The notes under the pieces were generated by a model, which was not told where the DNA came from, did no database searches, and was given only the letters and a program-made list of their open reading frames with translations. The translations under genes were made by a program, and so were the position numbers. Source: JACVRW01 sp963819115 (GTDB taxonomy: Bacteria > Actinomycetota > Thermoleophilia > Solirubrobacterales > Thermoleophilaceae). From it: a stretch of 64,000 nt of DNA. The stretch lies in assembly GCA_963819115.1 (NCBI GenBank), contig CAWFUR010000011.1, forward strand, positions 1,364,001 to 1,428,000. The letters are read 5' to 3'. Shown in pieces: positions 1 to 8,439 of the stretch (positions are counted from its first letter, which is position 1; each line of letters opens with the position of its first letter).

Positions 1-306
1 CGCGGGAGTGCCGACCACGAAGGCGGTTCGCCCGGATCGTGTGTCGGCCAGCAGGTGCTGCATGGCCCCGCCGACCGTCACCACGTCGCGCACGGAGGCC
101 TTCACCCCGATACGCCACAGACGGGTCACGTAGTCCTCGGTGGGACCACGCGGATCGTTGGTGGCGAAGGCCACGCGGCGACCGCCCTCGCGCAGGGCCT
201 CGAGCGCCTCGGCTGCACCGGGCGTGGGCTCTGCGCCGACCCAAACGCAGCCGTCGAGATCGATGATGAACTGCTCGTAACGAGCCGCGAGGGGGCTTAA
301 CGGCAC
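1..306 (-). CDS. HAD-IIA family sugar-phosphate phosphatase (NagD-like), C-terminus off the window
   Basis: Partial gene running off the left edge; 102 codons are visible from a GTG at 306. Residues 16-21 read DLDGCV, the HAD motif I with nucleophile Asp16 and general acid Asp18, and residues 48-51 read ATND, the motif II Thr. The glycine-rich region that follows fits the HAD-IIA (NagD / p-nitrophenyl phosphatase / phosphoglycolate phosphatase) subgroup. These enzymes dephosphorylate small phosphorylated metabolites in the cytoplasm; the substrate cannot be predicted. It is divergent from the cyclophilin gene with only 19 bp between the start codons, so both transcripts must be short-leadered or leaderless. 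Confidence 0.8.
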   Translation of the reverse strand, partial: MPLSPLAARYEQFIIDLDGCVWVGAEPTPGAAEALEALREGGRRVAFATNDPRGPTEDYVTRLWRIGVKASVRDVVTVGGAMQHLLADTRSGRTAFVVGTPA

Positions 307-325
307 GTCGCTAGCCTACGGCCCG

Positions 326-1006
326 ATGCCCCGCCCGCTCCTTTTGGTGCTCTGCGCCGTCGCTCTCGCGGCCTCCGCGTGCGGCGACGACAACGGTGGC
401 GGCGACTCTTCGGCGAACGCGGCCAAGACCACGTCCGCCCCGGGCGGGTGTGCCGAGGTGAAGGCGCCGGCTCCGCGGGCGGCCGGCGGCGCCCACAGGC
501 CCACGCAGGGCCTGGCCAAGGACCGCAAGTACACCGTGACGCTGGACACGAGCTGCGGGAAGATCGCGATCCGGCTGGACCAGGCCGCCTCGCCGCACGC
601 CGCCGCTTCGTTCGCCTCCCTGGCCCGCACGAAGTTCTTCGACAACACCGTGTTCCACCGGATCGTGCCCGGGTTCGTGATCCAGGGCGGCGATCCCACG
701 GCCAGCGGCACCGGCGGTCCGGGGTACTCGACCGTGGACAAGCCGGCCGCGGATACCACCTACACGCGGGGCACGGTGGCCATGGCGAAGGGCGGCACCG
801 AGCCCCCGGGAACGGCCGGAAGCCAGTTCTACATCGTGACCGCACCGGACGCCGGCCTACCTCCGGACTACGCGGTGATCGGCAAGGTCGTGAGGGGTCA
901 GACTGCGGTGCAGCAGATCGGCAAGCTCGGGGACCCGGCCAGCGGCGAGGCGGGCACGCCGGTGAGGCCCGTGGTGATCAAGGAGGCGACCGTCAGTGAG
1001 CATTGA
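326..1006 (+). CDS. Cyclophilin-type peptidyl-prolyl cis-trans isomerase, lipoprotein
   Basis: 226 residues. Residues 1-18 form a lipoprotein signal peptide ending in ASAC with lipidation Cys19, so the enzyme is probably anchored outside the membrane. After a linker rich in Gly and Ala comes a cyclophilin domain from about residue 68. FHRIVPGFVIQGGDP lies near residues 109-123 (catalytic Arg and Gln of the family) and GSQFYIVT near 166. The family catalyses proline isomerisation during protein folding, here presumably of exported proteins. The next gene starts 11 bp before this stop, so the two are probably co-transcribed. Start ATG 326 gives the complete signal peptide. Confidence 0.9.
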   Translation: MPRPLLLVLCAVALAASACGDDNGGGDSSANAAKTTSAPGGCAEVKAPAPRAAGGAHRPTQGLAKDRKYTVTLDTSCGKIAIRLDQAASPHAAASFASLARTKFFDNTVFHRIVPGFVIQGGDPTASGTGGPGYSTVDKPAADTTYTRGTVAMAKGGTEPPGTAGSQFYIVTAPDAGLPPDYAVIGKVVRGQTAVQQIGKLGDPASGEAGTPVRPVVIKEATVSEH

Positions 1007-1742
1007 GGCCCCGATCTACGACGTCGACGAGGCGAGCTTCGAACAGCGCGTGATCGAGCGGTCCAAGGAGATCCCCGTGGTCGTGGACTTCTGGGCCGAG
1101 TGGTGCGGGCCCTGCCGCCAGCTGACCCCGGCGCTCGAGCGCGCCGCGCAGGCGCGGGCGGGAAAGGTCGAGCTGGCGAAGGTTGACACCGACGCCAATC
1201 AGCGCCTCGCGGCCACGTTCCGCATCCAGGGCATTCCCGCGGTCAAGGCCTTCCGGGACGGCCGCGTGGCCAGCGAGTTCACCGGGGCGCTGCCGCCCGC
1301 CGAGGTGGAGCGCTTCTTCGACGCTCTCGTGCCCTCCGAGGCCGACGAGCTCGCGGTGGGCGGCGACGAGGAGTCACTGCGCCGCGCGCTGGAGCTCGAC
1401 CCCCGGCACCAGGTGGCCCGTCGCGAGCTCGCCCGCCTGCTGATCCGGCGCGGTGACACCGATGAGGGGCTAGAGCTGCTCCGGGACGTGACGGGTGACT
1501 TCATCGCCGATGGCCTGGCCGCCCGTGCCCGGCTGGCGCGCGACGAGGAGCTGCGTCCCGCCTTCGAGGCCTGGGACAACGGTGAGTACGAGGGCGCCCT
1601 GAACCGGCTCCTCGCCGCCCTCGGCGACCTCGAGCACCGCGACGACGTCCGTCGGGTGATGGTGGCCATCTTCACCGAGCTCGGGCCGGAGCACGAGCTG
1701 GCGCGCGACTACCGGCGCAAGCTCGGGGCAGCCTTGAACTAG
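996..1742 (+). CDS. Thioredoxin-fold TPR co-chaperone (CnoX/YbbN-like)
   Basis: 248 residues from GTG 996, overlapping the previous gene by 11 bp. Residues 20-110 are a thioredoxin fold with an intact WCGPC redox motif (Cys37, Cys40); E. coli CnoX lacks this classical dithiol, so a thiol-disulfide role is possible. From about residue 120 to the end the sequence is helical with TPR-like repeats, the arrangement of CnoX/YbbN, which holds client proteins for GroEL or DnaK under oxidative stress. A dispersed palindromic repeat follows the stop codon. Confidence 0.85.
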   Translation: MSIEAPIYDVDEASFEQRVIERSKEIPVVVDFWAEWCGPCRQLTPALERAAQARAGKVELAKVDTDANQRLAATFRIQGIPAVKAFRDGRVASEFTGALPPAEVERFFDALVPSEADELAVGGDEESLRRALELDPRHQVARRELARLLIRRGDTDEGLELLRDVTGDFIADGLAARARLARDEELRPAFEAWDNGEYEGALNRLLAALGDLEHRDDVRRVMVAIFTELGPEHELARDYRRKLGAALN

Positions 1743-1752
1743 CGCTACCTCA

Positions 1753-1798
1753 GGGAGGAGCGCAGCCCGATCGGTGATCGGGCGAGCACCGGACCATG
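1753..1798 (+). repeat. Dispersed palindromic repeat, copy 1
   Basis: 46 bp element lying between the convergent ends of the CnoX-like gene and the membrane-protein gene at 1801. It begins GGGAGGAGCGCAG, continues with an 8 bp perfect stem GCCCGATC / GATCGGGC around the 3 nt loop GGT, and ends GAGCACCGGACCATG. Four further copies are at 20366, 30984, 32864 and 56200. In this position the hairpin could act as a bidirectional terminator, but other copies are not placed at gene ends. Confidence 0.9.
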
Positions 1799-1800
1799 TC

Positions 1801-2403
1801 CTACGTTGCCCGCGCGGCGCGGGCCTTGTCCTGGCGTCTTCGCCCGAGCAACACCAGTACCGCGAGTACGATCACCACCAGCAGGACGCCGAAGAACACC
1901 GCGCTCGCACTGCCGATTCCGCCCAGTGGGAGCGCCACCAGCTTCACGATCCCGAAGCCGAGAAGGACCAGCAGGATCACGAACGCGATCAGCAGCAGGA
2001 TGCCGCGTACCCGCGGGATGATGCCGGCGCTGGAGGGCGGGGCGATCAGACCCATCAGACGGAGCAGGAAGAGCTGGCGCGAGGAGGGGGCCTCCTGCCC
2101 GAGCTTCTCCATCGCCTCCTTGAGGTCGTCCGGGCGCCTCTCGGCGAGCGCCAGGGAGGCCTTCATCATCTGGCGCAGGGCGGGGCGTTCCTGCGGATGA
2201 CAGCCCGCCAGGGCCTCGTTGAAGTAGCCGCGGGCGGCCTTGGCGTCATAGCGCTCGGCGGCGCGGGCACCGAGGATGGCCTTGGCCGCCACCCGGTGCT
2301 TGGACTCGCTCATGAGCTGCTCGTCGGTGCGCGATTCGAGCTGGGGGATGGCCCCCAGCGCGCCCACCGTCGTCTGCATCCTGACCTGCTTCTGCTTGGC
2401 CAC
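1801..2403 (-). CDS. Uncharacterised protein with two C-terminal membrane segments
   Basis: 200 residues from GTG 2403. Residues 1-125 are soluble, mostly helical and rich in Ala, Arg, Lys and Glu, with a short TPR-like look (AAKAILGARAAERYDAKAA). Two strongly hydrophobic segments follow at about 135-157 and 165-187, then a basic tail. I do not recognise a named family. An in-frame ATG nine codons downstream (MQTTVGA) is an alternative start. The gene ends 2 bp after the dispersed repeat copy 1 and is convergent with the CnoX-like gene. Confidence 0.75.
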   Translation of the reverse strand: MAKQKQVRMQTTVGALGAIPQLESRTDEQLMSESKHRVAAKAILGARAAERYDAKAARGYFNEALAGCHPQERPALRQMMKASLALAERRPDDLKEAMEKLGQEAPSSRQLFLLRLMGLIAPPSSAGIIPRVRGILLLIAFVILLVLLGFGIVKLVALPLGGIGSASAVFFGVLLVVIVLAVLVLLGRRRQDKARAARAT

Positions 2404-2432
2404 CCGGTGAGTTTGTCAGACGGGGAAGCGGC

Positions 2433-2615
2433 TCAGTCCTCGCCGGGGCCGTCGGGCGTCCGTTCCTCGTCGGCCTCGCCGTCCTCCGCCGTCCCGGCAT
2501 CCGACTCGGCCTCCGGCGGGAACGCCGCGCGCGTCGGGCTGGGGCCGCCGTCGCCGTGCTCGGCCTGCTCCACGAGATCCTCCTCGGCCACCTCCGCTGG
2601 ATCTCGTTCGCTCAT
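2433..2615 (-). CDS. Small acidic hypothetical protein (60 aa)
   Basis: Begins MSERDPAEVAEEDLVEQAEH at ATG 2615 and ends PDGPGED. It is very acidic, with no hydrophobic segment, and predicted to be largely disordered. The reading frame has high GC at third positions and is clean between the flanking genes, which supports coding. The longer reading frame upstream overlaps the divergent gene and is unlikely. No family recognised; it lies upstream of and in line with the membrane-protein gene at 1801-2403. Confidence 0.55.
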   Translation of the reverse strand: MSERDPAEVAEEDLVEQAEHGDGGPSPTRAAFPPEAESDAGTAEDGEADEERTPDGPGED

Positions 2616-2667
2616 GGACTTCTCATAGCCCGTTTTCGAAACGGTGAAACCGGGGTACCGCATACGC

Positions 2668-2910
2668 ATGACCATCGGAATCATCGTCGCGGTATGCGTG
2701 ATCCTCCTGGTGCTCGGGTTCCTCGTGCCGCGTCTCTCCACCAAGCCGCAGCGCGGTGTGGACCGGACGCTGGGAGTGGGGCAGAGGGCGGGTGGGAAGG
2801 CCCCCGGCCCGCTCGGCCGCCTGTTCTCGAAGTCGTTCGGAACCTCGCGGAAGGCCACGAACAAGAGCGCGTCCACCGGCCGCAGGGCTCGCGGCAAGCT
2901 GCCGCTCTAG
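2668..2910 (+). CDS. Small single-pass membrane protein (80 aa)
   Basis: From ATG 2668 the protein opens with one hydrophobic segment (MTIGIIVAVCVILLVLGFLV, residues 1-20), followed by a basic, Gly-, Ser- and Arg-rich tail of about 60 residues ending in KLPL. This predicts an N-in or N-out anchor with a positively charged soluble tail. An in-frame GTG at 2644 would add eight residues; I prefer the ATG because it puts the membrane segment at the N-terminus. No known family. It is divergent from the small acidic gene at 2433. Confidence 0.6.
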   Translation: MTIGIIVAVCVILLVLGFLVPRLSTKPQRGVDRTLGVGQRAGGKAPGPLGRLFSKSFGTSRKATNKSASTGRRARGKLPL

Positions 2911-2930
2911 GAACCCCTGGTCTCAGGCGC

Positions 2931-3557
2931 TCAGGAGTCTTCGCCCGCCACCGGCGCGGGCTGCTGCTGACGCTCGACGGTGGGGGTGGGGGCGGCTGCA
3001 AGCGGGGCGGTGTCCGCCTCGCCCGGCGGGAGCACTCCCGGCGCCGCCGGCAGCGCGGCGGCCACGGCCTCGGGGGTCTTCAGCCGCTCGGCCGCGTCGT
3101 CGGCTGTGGCGAGGACCTCGTCGGCCAGCCGGCGGACGTCCTCGATCAGCTGATTGCGCTCCTCCCAGAGGCGGCGGATCTCCACCGCGACCTGCTCGGC
3201 GTACTTGTCGGCCTCGGCCTTCGCGAGCTCCGCCTCGCGCTCGGCCCGCTGAAGGCGTCCCTCGGCCTGGGCCCGGGAGCGGGCCGAAAGCTCGTCCGCG
3301 GTCTCGTGCGCCTGCTGAAGGATGCCGGCGGTCTGCTCGCCGACCTCGTCCAGCGCGCGCTGCACCACCTTCTCGCGAAGCTGGCGCCCCTCGAGCTCGT
3401 CCACCAGCTCGGTGAGCTCGGCCACGTACTCGTCCACCGCGCGGCGGTCGTACCCGCGCACGGTGAGGGGGAAGTCCGCATCGCGTACACGCTCTGAGGC
3501 GAGGGTGCGGGTCGGGTGCTGTTCTGTGTTCCCGTTTCCGGTAGGGGCTCCGGTCAT
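2931..3557 (-). CDS. DivIVA-domain coiled-coil protein
   Basis: 208 residues from ATG 3557. Residues 26-45 contain a DivIVA-type N-terminal motif (DADFPLTVRGYDRRAVDEYV), followed by a long coiled coil to about residue 165 rich in Glu, Ala, Arg and Gln, and a proline/alanine-rich tail. DivIVA proteins mark curved membrane and organise poles or septa in Gram-positive bacteria. This copy is not beside sepF-yggT-lspA, where divIVA often sits in Gram-positive genomes; those genes are at 40.6-42.8 kb here and no divIVA is among them. It could be the main polar DivIVA or a paralogue. Confidence 0.85.
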   Translation of the reverse strand: MTGAPTGNGNTEQHPTRTLASERVRDADFPLTVRGYDRRAVDEYVAELTELVDELEGRQLREKVVQRALDEVGEQTAGILQQAHETADELSARSRAQAEGRLQRAEREAELAKAEADKYAEQVAVEIRRLWEERNQLIEDVRRLADEVLATADDAAERLKTPEAVAAALPAAPGVLPPGEADTAPLAAAPTPTVERQQQPAPVAGEDS

Positions 3558-3604
3558 GCCTCTGAGTATGCCCGGTGGTGCCGATGGCTCACCCAGGCGC
3601 AACG

Positions 3605-4021
3605 ATGCCTGCGCGAAGTGGAAGGATTCAAGGCGCCTTGGGCATCAGGCGAGCCATCCCCAACATCCTGTCGCGGGACCCGACCGCGTCACGCGCCTTC
3701 TACGAGGACTTCCTCGGGTTTCGCGTGGCGATGGACGAGGAGGGCTTCATGATGTTCGCCTCGCGCGAGAACCCCGCGGTACAGGTCACGGTGGCCTCGC
3801 CGGACGACGGCCTCGACCGTGGGGTCGCGCAGGCGAGGGTCTCGATCGACGTGGACGACGTGGACGCCGCTCACGCCGAGGCCGTCAGGCGGGACCTCGA
3901 GATCGTGTACCCGCTCACCGATGAGCCCTGGGGCATTCGCCGCTTCTTCGTGAAGGACCCCTCCGGCGCCGTGATCAACGTGGCGAGCCACATCGATCAG
4001 GGCGGCGGGGGGAGGTCATAG
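3605..4021 (+). CDS. VOC superfamily (glyoxalase/bleomycin-resistance fold) protein
   Basis: About 138 residues. The sequence RRAIPNILSRDPTASRAFYE opens a beta-alpha-beta-beta-beta module and a second module ends FFVKDPSGAVINVASH, the standard two-module VOC fold with a C-terminal metal-ligand region. Members include metal-dependent lyases, dioxygenases and drug-binding proteins; the substrate is unknown. The start is uncertain: ATG 3605 is used here, ATG 3584 or GTG 3575 is possible upstream, and TTG 3638 has a good purine-rich stretch (GGAAGGA) before it and would start right at the fold. Convergent with the MFS gene, 7 bp apart. Confidence 0.8.
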   Translation: MPARSGRIQGALGIRRAIPNILSRDPTASRAFYEDFLGFRVAMDEEGFMMFASRENPAVQVTVASPDDGLDRGVAQARVSIDVDDVDAAHAEAVRRDLEIVYPLTDEPWGIRRFFVKDPSGAVINVASHIDQGGGGRS

Positions 4022-4028
4022 CGGCGGG

Positions 4029-5498
4029 CTACGCGGCCTCGGAGTAGGCGGGCTGCTGCTCCCCGCGTGCCTGCGCGTCGCTCGTGGCGCGCTCCTCGGC
4101 GCGCTCCGTGGGCTCCAGCACGGTGACCGCCACGATGATGGCCACGGTGACCAGCGCTGCGCCGATCAAAAAGGCGAGGTGATAACCGCTCGTCAGCGCC
4201 GAGGCGTTTGACGCGCCGCTGTCCAGCAGGTTGCTGGTGCGGGTGGAGGACACGGTGGCGAGCACCGCGAGACCGAGCGCACCGCCCACCTGGGCCGTGG
4301 TGTTGATCAGCCCTGACGCCAGGCCGGCGTCCTCCCTGGTGGCTCCGGACATCGCGAGGGTCATGAGCGCCGGGAAACAGCTGCCCACGCCGACGCCCAG
4401 CAGAACCGTCACGGGCAGGACGTGCTGGAGATAGTTCCCGTCCACGGGCGCGAGCGCGAACAGGGCGAGGCCCACGGCGATCAGCCCCAGTCCCGGCGGC
4501 ATCAGGTTGCGAGCGCCGTAGCGCATGATCAGAGGCTCCGACAGGCGCAGGGACATCACGCCCATCACCACGGTGCAGGGCAGGAACGCGAGGCCGATCT
4601 GGAGCGCGTCGTAGCCGAGCACCCGCTGAAGGTAGAGCGACCCGAGGAAGAACATCCCGAACATCCCGGCCACGGTGAGCGCCTGAAGCGCGTTGGCTCC
4701 CGAGACGTTCCGCGAGCGGAAGATCCGCAGGGGGATGAGGGGCCTGGCGGCGCGGCTCTCCCAGAAGAGGAAGGACACGAGAAGCAGCAGCGAGAGAGCG
4801 CCCAGTCCGAGCGCGCTGCCGGAGCCCCAGCCGTGGTCGGCCGCCGGCCCGACGATCGTGTACACCGCGAGCATCAGAGAGGTCGTGATGAGCAGCGCTC
4901 CGGGGATGTCGGCGCCCTCACTGAGGCCGATGCCCTCGTCGCGCTCCAGCAGGCGGGCGGCCAGGAATCCGGTGATGATGCCGATCGGCACGTTGATGAA
5001 GAAGATCCAGTGCCAGCTGATCGACTGGGTGAGCACGCCGCCCACCAGGAGGCCGACCGAGCCGCCCGCGGAGGCCACGAAGCCGTAGACGCCGATGGCC
5101 TTCGCCTGGTCCCGGGGCTCCGGGAACATCGTCACGATCATGCCGAGGATCACCGCCGAGGTCATCGCTCCGGCCACGCCCTGCACGAACCGGGCGCCGA
5201 CGAGCATTCCCTGGCTCTGGGAAACGCCGCAGAGCAGCGAGGCCAGGACGAAGAGGGTCAGGCCGGCCATGAAGACGGTCTTGCGCCCGATCAGGTCTCC
5301 GAAGCGCCCGGCGAGCAGCAGCAGGCCGCCGAACGAGATCAGGTAGGCATTCACCACCCAGGCGAGGTTCGACTGAGAGAAGCCGAGGTCATCCTGGATC
5401 GACGGGAGCGCGACGTTCACGACCGTCACGTCCAGCACGATCATCAACATCCCGGCACAGAGCACGTACAGGGCGATCCAGCGGTTTCGGTCTGTCAT
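4029..5498 (-). CDS. MFS drug exporter, DHA2 family (EmrB/QacA type, 14 TM)
   Basis: 489 residues, the usual length for 14-TM DHA2 transporters. Near the N-terminus LDVTVVNVALPSI is the family motif D1 in TM1, and GRFGDLIGRK between TM2 and TM3 is MFS motif A. TM5 carries the GG-rich antiporter motif region. The C-terminal 30 residues are charged. DHA2 proteins export lipophilic compounds by proton antiport. No regulator gene is adjacent, but the upstream region (5520-5580) contains a short inverted repeat TTGG-N5-CCAA that could be an operator; this is speculative. Confidence 0.9.
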   Translation of the reverse strand: MTDRNRWIALYVLCAGMLMIVLDVTVVNVALPSIQDDLGFSQSNLAWVVNAYLISFGGLLLLAGRFGDLIGRKTVFMAGLTLFVLASLLCGVSQSQGMLVGARFVQGVAGAMTSAVILGMIVTMFPEPRDQAKAIGVYGFVASAGGSVGLLVGGVLTQSISWHWIFFINVPIGIITGFLAARLLERDEGIGLSEGADIPGALLITTSLMLAVYTIVGPAADHGWGSGSALGLGALSLLLLVSFLFWESRAARPLIPLRIFRSRNVSGANALQALTVAGMFGMFFLGSLYLQRVLGYDALQIGLAFLPCTVVMGVMSLRLSEPLIMRYGARNLMPPGLGLIAVGLALFALAPVDGNYLQHVLPVTVLLGVGVGSCFPALMTLAMSGATREDAGLASGLINTTAQVGGALGLAVLATVSSTRTSNLLDSGASNASALTSGYHLAFLIGAALVTVAIIVAVTVLEPTERAEERATSDAQARGEQQPAYSEAA

Positions 5499-5711
5499 CT
5501 GCTCGGTCCCAACTCTTCGACGACTCGGTTTCAGCGCGGCAGGCTAGCACATGCTTGGAAAAACCAACCACGAGTATCTAACTCAGGACTCCTGTACCCG
5601 CTCGGCCTCGATTCCACGCGTCCCGACCGTGCAGAATGCCGAACGGCGAGGTCGGCCACATTGGGGATTACCGGCCGCCTGGGGTGCGGATAACCGAACC
5701 CCCGCATATTC

Positions 5712-6080
5712 ATGGTCGAGCTGATTCCGGACATGCCACCCGGCACGCTCGGGTTCGCGATCTCGGGGCATCTGACCCGCGAGGACTACGGGGTGCTCGT
5801 GCCGCCGCTGCGCGAGGCGGTGGAGGCCAGCAGGCGCCTGCGCGTGCTCTACGCCATCGGCCCGGAGCTGCATATGGAGCCGGGAGCCGTGATGGAGGAC
5901 CTGAAGGTCGAGGTCGATCTGGGGATCCGCCATCGCGACGCTTGGGAACGGATCGCCGTCGTCACCGACCTCAACTGGTTGTGGCGCGCCTTCGGCCTGT
6001 TCTCGTGGATGGTGCCCGGCGAGATGCGCCTGTTCCGGGAGGAGGATCGCGAGGGGGCCAGGAGCTGGGTGGCCGAGTAG
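5712..6080 (+). CDS. STAS/SpoIIAA-like protein
   Basis: 122 residues. Starts MVELIPDMPPGTLGFAISGH and has the alternation of beta strands and helices typical of SpoIIAA-like proteins (GFAISGHLTREDY, LRVLYAIG, RIAVVTD, GEMRLFREED). In this family the fold binds lipids or small ligands or acts as a phospho-acceptor; no conserved phosphorylatable Ser can be assigned here. It precedes pdxH by 15 bp and may be co-transcribed with it. The 213 bp upstream up to the divergent MFS gene hold only weak promoter-like sequence. Confidence 0.75.
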   Translation: MVELIPDMPPGTLGFAISGHLTREDYGVLVPPLREAVEASRRLRVLYAIGPELHMEPGAVMEDLKVEVDLGIRHRDAWERIAVVTDLNWLWRAFGLFSWMVPGEMRLFREEDREGARSWVAE

Positions 6081-6095
6081 CGCTCTCCAATCGCA

Positions 6096-6722
6096 ATGCT
6101 CGATAACGAAGGTTATGGAAACTTCATGATGAGAGAGACGGGCCTGTCGGCCGATCCGCTCGAGCAGTTCGGGCGCTGGTACGCGGATGCCGAGGCCGCG
6201 GAGGTGGCGCAACCCGAGGCGATCGCGCTCGCCACCGCCGGGCCCGACGGAGCGCCGTCGCTGCGCATGGTGCTGCTCAAGCAGTTCGACGAGCGGGGCT
6301 TCGCGTTCTTCACCAACCTGGGCAGCCGCAAGGCGCGCGAGCTCGAGGCCAATCCCCGGGCCGCCCTCCTCTCCTTCTGGCAGCCTCTGGGCCGCCAGGT
6401 GCGCGTCGAGGGCGCCATAACTGCGGTCAACCGCGACGAGGTGGAGCACTATGCCCGCAGCCGCTCGCGCGACAGCCAGCTGAGCGCACTCGCCTCTCCC
6501 CAGAGCGACGTGATCGAGAGCCGGGAGTGGCTCGAGCAGCGGGTGGCGGAGCTGGAGCGGGAGCACCCGGACGGAGAGCTGCCCGTGGCGGCCGGCTGGG
6601 GCGGCTTCAGGCTCCTGCCCGACGCCTACGAGTTCTGGCAGCAGGGCTCCCACCGGCTCCACGACCGCTTCCGCTACCTCCGCGAGCCCGGCGGCTGGCG
6701 GATCGAGCGGCTCGCGCCCTAG
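6096..6722 (+). CDS. pdxH: Pyridoxamine/pyridoxine 5'-phosphate oxidase
   Basis: 208 residues, close to family length. The FMN-binding segments are visible: RMVLLKQFDERGFAFFTN at about 54-71, SRKARELEANPRAALLSFW, and GRQVRVEG. Substrate and FMN contacts SRSRDSQLSALASPQS and the C-terminal signature WGGFRLLPDAYEFWQQG followed by RLHDRF are intact, as is the terminal RLAP. It oxidises pyridoxamine or pyridoxine phosphate to pyridoxal phosphate. PLP homeostasis protein YggS is encoded elsewhere in this window (45726). Confidence 0.95.
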   Translation: MLDNEGYGNFMMRETGLSADPLEQFGRWYADAEAAEVAQPEAIALATAGPDGAPSLRMVLLKQFDERGFAFFTNLGSRKARELEANPRAALLSFWQPLGRQVRVEGAITAVNRDEVEHYARSRSRDSQLSALASPQSDVIESREWLEQRVAELEREHPDGELPVAAGWGGFRLLPDAYEFWQQGSHRLHDRFRYLREPGGWRIERLAP

Positions 6723-6734
6723 CGCCCGCTGAGG

Positions 6735-7706
6735 TCAGCCGTCGGGGAACGGCTGGACGGTCACGCCGTGATTCGTCTCGCGTATACCCAGCTCGTACGC
6801 GGCCCCGCCGCGAACCTCGAACGCCTTCACCGGGCGCTCCTTCGCGTCAACCCGGACGCGCATGTCGGCCACGGAGCAGTTGATGGAGTGATGCTCGCCG
6901 CCGGAGGGGTCGGCGTAGACCCACGCCACGCAATCCTCCAGTGCGGCCGACACGTCCCCGGAGAGCACGAGCCGCCGCGTGGTGAGGTGGAACTCGCAGA
7001 GACCGGGCATGGCCTTCACGTCCGCCCCGGCGCCGAGCCCGCCCAGCGAGAACCGCTCCCCATCGATGCTCACGGCGCCGTTGGCGATCCATGGCGTGGT
7101 CTTCGAGCCCACAGTGACCCTCCCGATGGCGGCGTCGAGCCAGTCCCCATCGTCGGTGATGGCGTGGAGCCAGATCCAGCGCTCGGCGTGCTCGGAGCCC
7201 CAGTTGTGTCCCACCATCCCGCGCCATCCCTCGAGTGGGATCTGGCGTTCGCCGATGCCCATGCGGCCGCCGAACACCGCGAACGGAGCCGGGCTGCAGA
7301 GCTTCGTCTTCGGGAGCTTCGAGCGGTACATGAGGGAGTTCGGGAGATGGAAGAGGGGCGGCTCATACGGCTCGAAGGAGAGCTCCCACCAGGCCTCCCC
7401 CGCCCAGCCGTACGCCCGCCCGTCGCCCATCCCGGCCGCCTCGCCCACCTGGATCCAGTCGCGCTCGCCCGCCACCGGGTCGGGCACCGTGGTCTTGGCG
7501 GCCACCGGTCCTCCCGCTCCGACCTCGAAGAAGGTGAACCACACGGATCCCGTGGGCTTCTCCCCCGGTGGCTTGTGCACCGTGTACCGGATCCACACGC
7601 CCATCGGCTCCTCCGGATGGCAGGCCTTGAGGTAGTAGCTCTCGTAGTGACCCGCCGACTCGCGGACGGCCGGGAATCGCGCGCTGGTGGCTCTGGCTCC
7701 GGCCAA
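6735..7706 (-). CDS. Lipocalin-like CrtC/AttH-type protein
   Basis: 323 residues from a TTG at 7706. Beta-rich sequence with two related halves and the motif GHNWGSEHAERWIWLHA at about residue 166-182, which resembles the conserved GxNWG/W-x-H region of the hydroxyneurosporene synthase (CrtC)/AttH and tocopherol-cyclase-like double-lipocalin families. Known members hydrate carotenoids or act in secondary metabolism, but no carotenoid genes are nearby, so the reaction is unknown. No signal peptide. The start is weakly supported, as no strong ribosome binding site precedes the TTG. Confidence 0.6.
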   Translation of the reverse strand: MAGARATSARFPAVRESAGHYESYYLKACHPEEPMGVWIRYTVHKPPGEKPTGSVWFTFFEVGAGGPVAAKTTVPDPVAGERDWIQVGEAAGMGDGRAYGWAGEAWWELSFEPYEPPLFHLPNSLMYRSKLPKTKLCSPAPFAVFGGRMGIGERQIPLEGWRGMVGHNWGSEHAERWIWLHAITDDGDWLDAAIGRVTVGSKTTPWIANGAVSIDGERFSLGGLGAGADVKAMPGLCEFHLTTRRLVLSGDVSAALEDCVAWVYADPSGGEHHSINCSVADMRVRVDAKERPVKAFEVRGGAAYELGIRETNHGVTVQPFPDG

Positions 7707-7749
7707 GGTTCGGGCAGCCTACCCCCGGCAGTTGCTAGAAACCCCCGCA

Positions 7750-8439
7750 ATGGCAGACGGACCCGTGATGGTTATCACCGGCGCGAGCAGCGGAATCGGC
7801 GCTGCCACGGCCCGCAGGGCGGTCGAGTTCGGTCATCGGGTGGTGCTGGCCGCGCGCTCCGAGGACAAGCTCACGGCTCTTGCCGACGAGCTCGGGGACG
7901 ACAGCGCCCTGGCGGTCCGCTGCGACGTGACCCAGTGGGAGGACCAGCAGGCGGTGGTGTCCGCGGCCCTGGATCGCTTCGGGCGCATGGACGTGTTCTT
8001 CGCCAACGCCGGTTTCGGGGCCAAGCGTGGCTTTCTCGAGGAGACGCCCGAGTTCTGGAAGGCGATGATCGACACCAACGTCTACGGCGCGGCGCTGTCC
8101 ATCCGGGCCGCGCTGGGTCATTTCCGCGAGCAGGGCAGCGGGCACGTCCTGCTCACCAGCTCAGTGGCCGGGCGCCGGGCGCTGCCCGGGTCGCTCTACT
8201 CGGCCACCAAGTGGGCCGTCTGCGCGATGGGCGAGTCGCTGCGCCAGGAGGTGGCCGACACCGACATCAAGGTCACCCTGATCGAGCCGGGCATGGTGGA
8301 CACCCCGTTCTTCGACAACCCGGTGAAGGGCGCGCTCGAGCCGGACGACATCGCCCGCGCGGTCATGTTCGCCCTCACCCAACCTCCGCACGTGGACGTG
8401 AACGAGGTGCTGGTCCGGCCGATCAACCAGCCGGGCTAG
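7750..8439 (+). CDS. Short-chain dehydrogenase/reductase (SDR)
   Basis: 229 residues from ATG 7750. Classical SDR features: TGASSGIG nucleotide-binding motif at residues 10-17, NAG motif (FANAGFG) near 82, catalytic Ser in LTSSVAG near 138, and YSATK active-site Tyr/Lys near 151-155. The fold ends in NQPG after a region that would cap the substrate pocket. Cofactor is probably NADP(H) because a basic Arg (AARSED) follows beta 2. The substrate is not predictable. A longer start at 7687 would overlap the divergent lipocalin-like gene. Confidence 0.9.
   Translation: MADGPVMVITGASSGIGAATARRAVEFGHRVVLAARSEDKLTALADELGDDSALAVRCDVTQWEDQQAVVSAALDRFGRMDVFFANAGFGAKRGFLEETPEFWKAMIDTNVYGAALSIRAALGHFREQGSGHVLLTSSVAGRRALPGSLYSATKWAVCAMGESLRQEVADTDIKVTLIEPGMVDTPFFDNPVKGALEPDDIARAVMFALTQPPHVDVNEVLVRPINQPG

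Noticed and set aside
1..300. Plus-strand reading frames in the first 300 bases.
   Set aside because: The complementary strand gives clear HAD motifs; plus-strand frames are shadows of it.
1774..2628. Long plus-strand reading frame of 284 residues over 1774-2628.
   Set aside because: Antisense shadow of the membrane-protein and acidic genes; composition (His, Gln, Arg) is typical of reversed GC-rich codons.
5520..5580. TTGG-N5-CCAA palindrome as an operator for a TetR-like repressor of the MFS exporter.
   Set aside because: Too short to be significant, and no regulator gene is adjacent.
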